From assembly GCF_008365295.1 (NCBI RefSeq), contig NZ_CP043505.1, positions 2,170,001-2,234,000 of the forward strand: a DNA stretch of 64,000 bases, in the 5' to 3' direction. The notes beneath the pieces are model-generated. The model was not told the origin of the DNA. It ran no database searches and saw only the letters and a list, made by a program, of their open reading frames with translations. This document shows, piece by piece, positions 24,504 to 32,242 of the stretch (its first letter is position 1; every line of letters starts with the position of its first letter). Both the position numbers and the translations under genes were made by a program. This stretch comes from Agromyces intestinalis (GTDB lineage: Bacteria; Actinomycetota; Actinomycetes; Actinomycetales; Microbacteriaceae).

Positions 24504-25393
24504 GTGCGGAGGTCTCGAGATCCCGACGCCGATGGTCGGCCGTCGGCTGGGGTGTCGCGGGCGTACTCGCGCTCGTCGTGCTCTGGGAGGCCTACAAGCT
24601 GCTCGCCCCGACCGACGGCGTCGTGGTCGGCGGACTGCGCGTACTGCCCCGCACGACCGACCTCGCGATGCCGCACGTCTGGGAGATGCTCGGCCGGCTC
24701 GCCGAACCGGTCACGCGCTCGCCGAACGCGCTGCCGCTCTGGCTGGTCATCCTGCTCGCAGCGCTCACCACGCTCGGCATCGCGGCGGCCGGATGGCTCG
24801 TGGGCGTCGTCGTGGGCGTCGGGCTCGCGCTCGTGATGCAGCGGTGGCGGCTCGCCGAGTGGGGCCTGCTGCCGTGGATCATCCTCAGCCAGACCGTGCC
24901 GCTCATCGCATTCGCGCCGGTGGTGAAGAGTTGGGGCTCGCGCATCGAGATCGGCGCGCTCGAGTGGCAGGACTGGATGTCGGTCGCGCTCATCGCGAGC
25001 TACCTCGCGTTCTTCCCGATCGCGGTCGGCGCGCTCAAGGGCCTGCAATCGCCCGACCGCATCCACACCGAGCTGATGCAGACGTACGCGGCCGGGTACT
25101 GGGCGACGCTGTGGAAGCTGCGGGCACCCGCGGCCGTGCCCTACCTGCTGCCCGCGCTGCGCCTGGGGGCCGCGAACGCCGTCATCGGCGCCGTCGTCGC
25201 CGAGGTCTCGACCGGCCTGCAGGGCGGCATCGGGCGCATCCTCATCCAGTTCGCCGGGCAGGCGTCGGGCGACCCCGCGAAGGCGTGGGGCCCGATCTTC
25301 GGCGCCGTCCTGCTCGGCCTCGTCGCTGCGGGGTCGGTGGCCCTGCTCGGCGTGATCCTGAAGAACTACCGACGCAACGAGGAGACGGCATGA
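24500..25393 (+). CDS. ABC permease 1, pyrimidine-type importer
   Basis: Membrane subunit of 297 residues, BPD_transp_1/SsuC type. One N-terminal helix (about 12-30) and five further helices follow, with the ATPase-contact loop AAGYWATLWKLRAPAAVPYL near 205-225. The ATG at 24500 overlaps the preceding LLM stop, and its own stop overlaps the ATPase start. Paired with the second, different permease gene at 26256, it would make a heterodimeric channel. Confidence 0.88.
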   Translation: MSAEVSRSRRRWSAVGWGVAGVLALVVLWEAYKLLAPTDGVVVGGLRVLPRTTDLAMPHVWEMLGRLAEPVTRSPNALPLWLVILLAALTTLGIAAAGWLVGVVVGVGLALVMQRWRLAEWGLLPWIILSQTVPLIAFAPVVKSWGSRIEIGALEWQDWMSVALIASYLAFFPIAVGALKGLQSPDRIHTELMQTYAAGYWATLWKLRAPAAVPYLLPALRLGAANAVIGAVVAEVSTGLQGGIGRILIQFAGQASGDPAKAWGPIFGAVLLGLVAAGSVALLGVILKNYRRNEETA

Positions 25394-26256
25394 CCGACCC
25401 GACGACCACGCCGACCGCCCCCGGCGCCACCGCGGGCGCCCACGCCGTCGAGATCACCGGCGTCGACAAGATCTTCGACACCCGATCCGGCGCCGTGCAG
25501 GCGCTCGAGGGGATCGACCTCACCGTCGCCGCGGGCGAGTTCGTGTCGCTCATCGGCCCGTCGGGCTGCGGCAAGTCGACGCTCATGCGATTGGTCGCCG
25601 ACCTCGACGAGCCGAGCACGGGCACCGTGACGGTCTTCGGCAAGTCGGCAAAGCAGGCCAGGCTCGACCAGGACTACGGCATCGCGTTCCAGCAGGCGGG
25701 CCTCATGCCCTGGCGCACCGTCGCCGACAACGTGGCTCTGCCGCTCGAGGTGCACGGCGTGGCATCCGCTGCCCGACGCGACCGGGTCGCGCACCTGCTC
25801 GACATGGTGGGTCTGACCGACTTCGCCGACCGCTACCCCGACCAGCTCTCGGGCGGCATGCAGCAGCGCGTCGCCATCGCTCGCGCGCTCGCCGAGCAGC
25901 CGAGACTGCTGCTCATGGACGAGCCGTTCGGCGCGCTCGACGAGATGACCCGCGAGAAGATGCAGGCCGACCTGGTGCGTATCGCCGCCGAGACGGGCGC
26001 CGCGGTCGTGTTCGTCACGCACTCGATCCCCGAGGCCGTGTTCCTCTCGGATCGGGTGGTGGTCATGAGCCCGCGGCCGGGTCGCATCCGCGAGGTGGTC
26101 ACGATGCGCCTGGGTGCGGATGCCTCGGGCACGAGCCGCGCGGCCCGCACCGAGGGCCTGCGTGAAGAGCGCGCGTTCTTCGACATGGTGACCGCCGTGC
26201 GCGAAGCGCTGCACGGTGCGCCCGTCGGCGGCGCGCGCGGAGTGGAGACGCGCTGA
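25390..26256 (+). CDS. ABC ATPase, nitrate/sulfonate/THI5-type importer
   Basis: ATP-binding subunit of 288 residues. Walker A GPSGCGKST, Q-loop AFQQAGLMPWRTV, signature QLSGGMQQRVAIARAL, Walker B LLLMDEPFGALDE and switch FVTHSIPEAVFLSDRV are all present. The LMPWRTV and PFGALD wording is typical of SsuB/TauB/ThiZ relatives. It overlaps both flanking permease genes by one to four bases. Confidence 0.92.
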   Translation: MTDPTTTPTAPGATAGAHAVEITGVDKIFDTRSGAVQALEGIDLTVAAGEFVSLIGPSGCGKSTLMRLVADLDEPSTGTVTVFGKSAKQARLDQDYGIAFQQAGLMPWRTVADNVALPLEVHGVASAARRDRVAHLLDMVGLTDFADRYPDQLSGGMQQRVAIARALAEQPRLLLMDEPFGALDEMTREKMQADLVRIAAETGAAVVFVTHSIPEAVFLSDRVVVMSPRPGRIREVVTMRLGADASGTSRAARTEGLREERAFFDMVTAVREALHGAPVGGARGVETR

Positions 26257-27104
26257 TGGCAGCCACCGCCGGCACGACCGCAGCGACCACGACGGCCGTG
26301 ATGGGCGCCCGGGTCGGCGGGTCGCGCGCCGCGCGCAGCCGTCGCGAGACCGTGCTGCGCATCCTCGCGCCGATCGTGGTCGGACTCGTCGTGCTCGGCG
26401 TCTGGCAGTTCCTGGTCAGCGTGGTCGGCGTGTCCGACTACCTGCTGCCCAGCCCCGCGTCGATCGCCGGGGAGTTCGTCGCCTACTGGCCGTCGATCCT
26501 GCAGGCCGCGATCATCACCGGCACCAACGCACTGCTGGGGCTCATCGTCGGCTCGCTGCTCGGGCTCGTGCTCGCCGCGCTCGCTGCGCGCTGGCGCGCG
26601 ATCGACCTGATGAGCGCACCAGTCGTGGCGTCGCTCGCCGTGATCCCGATCGTCGCGCTCGCGCCCGTGCTGAACTCCATGTTCGGCGCCGACAGCCAGT
26701 TCGGCCGTCAGGCGATCGCCGCGCTGGCGTCGTTCGTGCCGGTATTCGTGAACACGCTGCGCGGGTTCCGGCAGACCACGCCCGTGCATCGCGACCTGAT
26801 GAAGGCGTACGCCGCGACATCCGGTGAGGTGCTGCGCAAGCTCACCCTGCCGACCGCGCGACCGTTCGCCCTCACCGGCATCCGCATCGCGTCGTCCCTC
26901 GCGGTGATCTCGGCGCTCGTCGCCGAGTACTTCGGCGGCCCGCGCGGCGGGCTCGGAGGGCTGATCTCCACCTCGGCCGCGTCGAGCGCCTACGCCCGCG
27001 CCTGGGCGTACGTCGTGGCATCCATCGCCCTCGGCCTGCTGTTCTACCTGGCCACCCTCGCTCTCGAACGCCTCGTCCAGCCGCACCGAACGCACCACAG
27101 ATGA
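26256..27104 (+). CDS. ABC permease 2, pyrimidine-type importer
   Basis: Second permease, 282 residues, starting on the last base of the ATPase stop codon. A polar, Ala/Thr-rich N-terminus (1-35) precedes six helices. The coupling loop is AYAATSGEVLRKLTLPTARPF (about 188-208). It differs clearly from the first permease. The 82-base gap to the binding-protein gene carries CA-rich spacer sequence and a ribosome site. Confidence 0.88.
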   Translation: MAATAGTTAATTTAVMGARVGGSRAARSRRETVLRILAPIVVGLVVLGVWQFLVSVVGVSDYLLPSPASIAGEFVAYWPSILQAAIITGTNALLGLIVGSLLGLVLAALAARWRAIDLMSAPVVASLAVIPIVALAPVLNSMFGADSQFGRQAIAALASFVPVFVNTLRGFRQTTPVHRDLMKAYAATSGEVLRKLTLPTARPFALTGIRIASSLAVISALVAEYFGGPRGGLGGLISTSAASSAYARAWAYVVASIALGLLFYLATLALERLVQPHRTHHR

Positions 27105-27186
27105 ACGCACCACCGCACACCGCGCCACCACCGCACCACCCGGCCCTGCCCGGTCCCACCCAGAGAATCACCACGGAAGGATCGAC

Positions 27187-28350
27187 ATGAAACACAGCAC
27201 CCGCCGTCGTCGCCTCGCGATGTTCGGCGCCCTGGCCGCCACCGCGGCCCTCGTGTTCTCCGCCTGCTCGACCGGCGACTCCGGCGACGCAGGGGGCGGC
27301 GGCGGCGACGCCGGCGGCGAACTCACCCCCGTCAAGCTCCAGCTCCAGTGGCTGCCGCAGGGCCAGTTCGCCGGCTACTTCGCGGCCGTCGACCAGGGCT
27401 ACTTCGAGGACGAGGGCCTCGAAGTCGAGATCATCCCGTCGGGCGGCGACATCGTGCCGCAGGACGCGCTCGCCAACGGCGACGTCGACTACGCGATCGC
27501 GTGGGTGCCGAAGGTGCTCGGGTCGATCGAGCAGGGCGCGAACCTGACCGACATCGCGCAGATCTTCCAGCGCTCGGGCACCCTGCAGGTGTCGTGGGCC
27601 GACTCGGGCATCGAGGAGGTCGCCGACTTCGAGGGCAAGAAGATCGGCTCGTGGGGCTTCGGCAACGAGTGGGAGATCTTCGCGGCCATGGCCGCCGAGG
27701 GCCTCGACTCGACCACCGTGCAGATCATCACGCAGGACTTCAACATGAACGCGTTCCTGCAGGGCGATATCGATGCGGCGCAGGCGATGACCTACAACGA
27801 GTACGCGCAGCTGCTCGAGTCGGTGAACCCCGACACCGGCGAGCTGTACCAGCCCGACGACTTCAACGTCATCTCGTACGAGGACACCGAGGGCGCCATG
27901 CTGCAGGACGCCATCTGGGCCGACACCGAACGGCTCGAGAGCGACACCGAGTACCAGGAGACGACGGTCAAGTTCCTGAAGGCCGTCATCAGGGGCTGGG
28001 TGTTCGCCGCCGAGAACCCCGAGCAGGCGTCCGAGATCACGATCGCGGCCGGCAGCGGCTGGGGCCCCAGCCACGAACTGTGGATGGTCAACGAGACCAA
28101 CAAGCTCATCTGGCCCTCGCCCGACGGCATCGGCGTGATCGACGAGGCCGCGTGGGACAAGACGGTGGCGGGCGCGCTCGCAGCCGTGAACGAGTCGGGC
28201 GCCCACCTCATCACCGAGGAGCCGCCCGCGACCGCCTGGTCGAACGAGTGGATCCAGAAGGCGCTCGACGAGCTCGAGGGCGAAGACCTCGACCTGACGG
28301 GTGAGAACTGGTCGCCGATCGAGGTCGAGCTCCAGGAAGGCGGCAACTAG
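27187..28350 (+). CDS. THI5/NMT1-type substrate-binding lipoprotein
   Basis: Binding protein of 387 residues. The signal peptide ends with the lipobox VFSAC, followed by a Gly/Asp-rich linker. The mature domain begins VKLQLQWLPQGQFAGYFAA, the NMT1/THI5 signature for pyrimidine-like ligands, and continues EGLEVEIIPSGGDI and SWGFGNEWEIFAAM. Position inside a pyrimidine-degradation operon makes a pyrimidine, dihydropyrimidine or ureido compound the likely ligand. The start follows GGAAGGATCGAC. Confidence 0.9.
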   Translation: MKHSTRRRRLAMFGALAATAALVFSACSTGDSGDAGGGGGDAGGELTPVKLQLQWLPQGQFAGYFAAVDQGYFEDEGLEVEIIPSGGDIVPQDALANGDVDYAIAWVPKVLGSIEQGANLTDIAQIFQRSGTLQVSWADSGIEEVADFEGKKIGSWGFGNEWEIFAAMAAEGLDSTTVQIITQDFNMNAFLQGDIDAAQAMTYNEYAQLLESVNPDTGELYQPDDFNVISYEDTEGAMLQDAIWADTERLESDTEYQETTVKFLKAVIRGWVFAAENPEQASEITIAAGSGWGPSHELWMVNETNKLIWPSPDGIGVIDEAAWDKTVAGALAAVNESGAHLITEEPPATAWSNEWIQKALDELEGEDLDLTGENWSPIEVELQEGGN

Positions 28351-28360
28351 CACCACCAAC

Positions 28361-28441
28361 CGCTGGTCGAGTAGCGCGAAGCGCGTATCGAGACCACGTC
28401 ACCAGGTCTCGATACGCTCCTTCGTCGCTACTCGACCAGCG
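28361..28441. repeat. CTGGTCGAGTAG palindrome between binding protein and aminotransferase
   Basis: CGCTGGTCGAGTAGCG (28361-28376) pairs perfectly with 28426-28441, and the inner GTATCGAGACC with GGTCTCGATAC. It is one of three copies in the window (others at 54490 and 56521) and is a common intergenic type in Microbacteriaceae genomes. Inside this operon it might trim expression of the last two genes. Confidence 0.85.
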
Positions 28442-28468
28442 ATCCGAACGAAAGAAAGGCACCAAGCC

Positions 28469-29797
28469 ATGACCGACGACACCGTCGCCGACCTCGACGC
28501 AGTGGCGCGCGAGCTCGACCGGGCGCACGTCTTCCACTCCTGGTCTGCGCAATCGCAGGCCTCCCCGCTCGTGATCGCGAGCGGCCGCGGATGTCGCGTG
28601 TGGGATCACGCCGGCCGCGAATACCTCGACTTCTCGAGCCAGCTCGTGAACGTCAACATCGGGCACCAGCACCCGGCCGTCGTCTCGGCGATCCGCGAGC
28701 AGGCCGAGCTGCTCACCACCGTCGCACCCGCCACCGTGAACCTCGCCCGCGGCGAGGCGGCCGAGCGCATCGTCGCGCGCGCGCCCGAGGGATTCCGGCG
28801 GGTCTTCTTCACCAATGGCGGTGCCGACGCGAACGAGAACGCGATCCGGATGGCTCGGCTGCACACCGGCCGCGACAAGATCCTGTCGACGTACCGGTCG
28901 TACCACGGCAACACCGGAGCGGCCATCGTGTCGACGGGCGACTGGCGGCGCGTCCCGAACGAGTTCGCCCGCGGGCACGTGCACTTCTTCGGGCCCTACC
29001 TCTACCGGTCGGAGTTCTGGGCGACGACGCCCGAGCAGGAGGCCGAGCGAGCCCTGCACCACCTGCGGCGGGTCATCGAGGCCGAAGGGCCGACGTCGAT
29101 CGCGGCGGTGCTGCTCGAGACGGTGCCCGGTACCGCCGGCATCCTCGTGCCGCCGCCCGGCTACCTCGCGGGGGTGCGCGAACTGTGCGACCGGCACGGG
29201 ATCCTGCTCATCCTCGACGAGGTGATGGCCGGATTCGGCCGCACCGGCCGGTGGTTCGCGTTCGACGGGTACGACGTGCGGCCCGACCTCATCACGTTCG
29301 CGAAGGGCGTGAACTCGGGGTACGTCCCTGTCGGCGGCGTCATCATCGACGAGCCGATCGCGCAGACCTTCGACGACCGGGTGTTCCCCGGCGGCCTCAC
29401 CTATTCGGGGCATCCGCTCGCGATGGCCTCGATCGTCGCCGCGCTCGACGCCATGGAGTCCGAGGGCATCGTCGACAACGCGCGCGCCATCGGCGAAACC
29501 GAGATCGGGCCGGCGCTCGCCGACCTCGCCGACCGGCACGCCGTCATCGGCGAAGTGCGCGGCGAGGGCGTGTTCTGGGCGGTCGAGCTCGTCGCCGACC
29601 GCGAGACCCGCGAGCCGCTGCCCGCCGCGGCGGTGGGCCGCATCAAAGCCGCGCTCGTCGAGCGCGGGCTCCTGCCGTTCGTGCAGGACAACCGCATCCA
29701 CGTGGTGCCGCCGTGCGTGGTCACGGCGGAGGAGGTCGCCGAAGCCATGGCGATCTACGATGAAGTACTGAGCACCGCACTCGAAGGAGAGAGCTGA
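28469..29797 (+). CDS. Class III aminotransferase, probable beta-alanine:pyruvate type
   Basis: PLP enzyme of 442 residues that would convert beta-alanine (or 3-aminoisobutyrate) to malonate semialdehyde (or methylmalonate semialdehyde). Seen are TNGGADANENAIRMAR, the Trp-free YHGNTGAAI, ILDEVMAGFGRTG and the PLP lysine 279 in TFAKGVNSGYVPVGG. The start at 28469 follows GAAAGAAAGGCACC; the frame is open further upstream but crosses the palindrome. Substrate is inferred from the neighbours. Confidence 0.9.
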   Translation: MTDDTVADLDAVARELDRAHVFHSWSAQSQASPLVIASGRGCRVWDHAGREYLDFSSQLVNVNIGHQHPAVVSAIREQAELLTTVAPATVNLARGEAAERIVARAPEGFRRVFFTNGGADANENAIRMARLHTGRDKILSTYRSYHGNTGAAIVSTGDWRRVPNEFARGHVHFFGPYLYRSEFWATTPEQEAERALHHLRRVIEAEGPTSIAAVLLETVPGTAGILVPPPGYLAGVRELCDRHGILLILDEVMAGFGRTGRWFAFDGYDVRPDLITFAKGVNSGYVPVGGVIIDEPIAQTFDDRVFPGGLTYSGHPLAMASIVAALDAMESEGIVDNARAIGETEIGPALADLADRHAVIGEVRGEGVFWAVELVADRETREPLPAAAVGRIKAALVERGLLPFVQDNRIHVVPPCVVTAEEVAEAMAIYDEVLSTALEGES

Positions 29798-29800
29798 CTC

Positions 29801-31336
29801 ATGAGCCAGACACTTGTTGACACCCCCGCCCAGGCCGAAGAGGTCGGCACGATCGACCACTGGATCGACGGGGCATCCGCCCCTGGAACCGGCGACCGCA
29901 CCGGGCCCGTCTACGACCCCGCCCTCGGCATCGTGCAGAAGCGCGTGCGCTTCGCCACCGCCGCCGATGTCGGCGAGGCGGTCGCCGCCGCGTCCCGCGC
30001 CCTGCCGGGCTGGCGCGAGACGTCGATCTCGAAGCGGCAGCAGGTGCTGTTCGCGTTCCGCGAGCTGCTGAACTCCCGCAAGGGCGAGCTTGCCGAGATC
30101 CTCACGAGCGAGCACGGCAAGGTGCTCTCCGATGCCGCCGGCGAGATCGCCCGCGGCCTCGAGGTCGTCGAGTACGCGTGCGGCATCGCGCAGCTCATGA
30201 AGGGCGAGTACAGCGAGCAGGTGTCGGGCGGCATCGACGTGTACACGGTGCGCCAGCCGATCGGAGTCGTGGGCATCATCTCGCCGTTCAACTTCCCGGC
30301 GATGGTGCCGCTGTGGTTCTTCCCGATGGCGATCGCGACCGGCAACACCGTGGTGCTGAAGCCGAGCGAGAAGGACCCGAGCGCTGCGATCTGGTTGGCC
30401 CGCTTGCTGCAGGAGGCCGGCCTGCCCGACGGGGTGTTCAACGTCGTGCACGGCGACAAGGAGGCGGTCGACGCGGTGCTGTCGCATCCTGATATCGCCT
30501 CGATCTCGTTCGTCGGGTCGACCCCGATCGCGCAGTACATCTACGAGACCGCGGCGCGAAACGGCAAGCGCGTGCAGGCGCTCGGCGGCGCGAAGAATCA
30601 CATGCTCGTGCTGCCCGACGCCGACCTCGACCTGGTCGCCGACTCGGCCGTCAACGCCGGATTCGGCTCAGCGGGTGAGCGGTGCATGGCGATCTCGGTC
30701 GTGCTGGCGACCGACTCGATCGCCGACGACCTGGTCGCGAAGGTCAAGCAGCGCATGGCGGGCCTGAAGACCGGCGACGGCCGGCGCTCGTGCGACATGG
30801 GTCCGCTCATCACCGAGCAGCACCGCGACAAGGTCGCGACCTACATCGACCGGGCGGCCGGCGACGGCGCGACGGTGGTCGTCGACGGGCGCGACGGGGA
30901 GTTCGACGGCGAGGCATCCGGCTTCTGGCTGGGGCCGACCCTGATCGACAAGGTGCCGCTCGACTCGCCCGTGTACACCGACGAGATCTTCGGGCCGGTG
31001 CTGTCGATCGTGCGCGTCGAGGGCTACGAAGACGGACTCGACATCATCAACCGCGGCAAGTACGGCAACGGCACCGCGATCTTCACGAACGACGGCGGCG
31101 CCGCTCGGCGGTTCCAGCGCGAGGTGCAGGTCGGCATGGTCGGCGTGAACGTGCCGATCCCGGTGCCGGTGGCCTACCACTCGTTCGGCGGCTGGAAGGC
31201 GTCGATGTTCGGCGACGCGAAGGCGTACGGCCCCGCGGCCGTGCAGTTCTTCACGCGCGAGAAGGCGATCACGAGCCGCTGGCTCGACCCGGCCACGCAC
31301 GGCGGCATCAACCTGGGCTTCCCGCAGCACGACTGA
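29801..31336 (+). CDS. mmsA: CoA-acylating methylmalonate-semialdehyde dehydrogenase
   Basis: Oxidises malonate or methylmalonate semialdehyde to acetyl-CoA or propionyl-CoA, the last step of pyrimidine degradation. The 511 residues hold an aldehyde dehydrogenase fold with ISPFNFPAMVPLWFFPMA, KPSEKDPSA and SFVGSTPIAQYI. The catalytic Cys 295 sits in the MmsA-typical GSAGERCMAISVV. It starts three bases after the aminotransferase stop and ends the operon. Confidence 0.95.
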   Translation: MSQTLVDTPAQAEEVGTIDHWIDGASAPGTGDRTGPVYDPALGIVQKRVRFATAADVGEAVAAASRALPGWRETSISKRQQVLFAFRELLNSRKGELAEILTSEHGKVLSDAAGEIARGLEVVEYACGIAQLMKGEYSEQVSGGIDVYTVRQPIGVVGIISPFNFPAMVPLWFFPMAIATGNTVVLKPSEKDPSAAIWLARLLQEAGLPDGVFNVVHGDKEAVDAVLSHPDIASISFVGSTPIAQYIYETAARNGKRVQALGGAKNHMLVLPDADLDLVADSAVNAGFGSAGERCMAISVVLATDSIADDLVAKVKQRMAGLKTGDGRRSCDMGPLITEQHRDKVATYIDRAAGDGATVVVDGRDGEFDGEASGFWLGPTLIDKVPLDSPVYTDEIFGPVLSIVRVEGYEDGLDIINRGKYGNGTAIFTNDGGAARRFQREVQVGMVGVNVPIPVPVAYHSFGGWKASMFGDAKAYGPAAVQFFTREKAITSRWLDPATHGGINLGFPQHD

Positions 31337-31372
31337 GCCCGCGCGGCCGGCCCGCCCTGTCGCAGCCGTATG

Positions 31373-31432
31373 GAACCGCATTTGCGCGATGGAGCCCGGT
31401 GCAGAACCGGCTCCGTCACGCAAATGCGGTTC
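31373..31432. repeat. Imperfect palindrome between convergent genes, possible bidirectional terminator
   Basis: Arms 31373-31396 and 31409-31432 match in 22 of 24 positions (GAACCGCATTTGCG core). The element sits between the mmsA stop and the enoyl-CoA hydratase stop, where a bidirectional terminator is expected, but no T-run follows on either strand. Confidence 0.75.
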
Positions 31433-31459
31433 AGTCGGCGGGGCGGCGGGGCGCGCGGG

Positions 31460-32233
31460 TCAGCGGCGGGTGAAGGCAGCGATACGGGCCTGCGCCTCGG
31501 GGGTCTGGAAGGCAGCGCCGATGGTGCGGGCCTCGTCGTCGAGCGACTCCGCGAACGGGCGCTCGGCCGCCGCGCGCACCAGGCGCTTGGCCTGCTGGTA
31601 GGCGCCGGATGTCGCGAGCCACGTCTGTGCGATCGCGAGCGCCCGGTCGGCGAGCGCGTCGGGCGCGACGACCTCGGTGACGAGCCCCAGGTCGAGTGCC
31701 TCGGCGGCGCTCAACCGCCGCGGTGTCAGCGTGAGTTCGAGCGCGCGGCGCTGGCCCACCGCCTCGGGCAACAGCCAGCTCACCCCGCAGTCGGGCGTGA
31801 GTCCGACGTCGGCGTACCCGCTCTGGAACACCGCCTGCTCGCTCGCGACGATCAGGTCGGCGACGAGCATGAACCCGAGCCCGCCGCCTGCCACCACGCC
31901 CTGCACGGCGGCCACGATCGGCACGCCGCTGTCGCGGAGCATCCGGTGGCCCGCGTGGATCTCGTCGGCGAGCGCCGTGATCGTCGCGCCCGCGGGGCCG
32001 TCGGAGGAGGCCGCGAGTTCGCTCATCGCCCGCAGGTCGCCGCCCGCGCAGAACGCGCGCCCCACGGCGTCGAAGACGATCGCGTGCACGTCGTCGCGCT
32101 CGGCGACCTCGTGGGCGATCTCGTTCCAGCGCCGGATCGCGTCGGGGTCGACCGCGTTCAACCGGTCGGGGCGGTTCAGGGTGATGCGGCCGAGGCCGTC
32201 GGAGACCTCGAAGAGGATCGCGTCGTTGCTCAC
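31460..32233 (-). CDS. Enoyl-CoA hydratase/isomerase family protein
   Basis: Crotonase-fold enzyme of 257 residues. The oxyanion-hole segments are AFCAGGDLRAM (about 61-71) and VQGVVAGGGLGFMLVAD (about 108-124). The catalytic loop reads VGLTPDCGVSWLL, with Asp where many hydratases have Glu, so the exact reaction (hydratase, isomerase or other) is open. It lies nine bases downstream of the MMPL gene. Confidence 0.9.
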   Translation of the reverse strand: MSNDAILFEVSDGLGRITLNRPDRLNAVDPDAIRRWNEIAHEVAERDDVHAIVFDAVGRAFCAGGDLRAMSELAASSDGPAGATITALADEIHAGHRMLRDSGVPIVAAVQGVVAGGGLGFMLVADLIVASEQAVFQSGYADVGLTPDCGVSWLLPEAVGQRRALELTLTPRRLSAAEALDLGLVTEVVAPDALADRALAIAQTWLATSGAYQQAKRLVRAAAERPFAESLDDEARTIGAAFQTPEAQARIAAFTRR

Positions 32234-32242
32234 CCGACGAGC

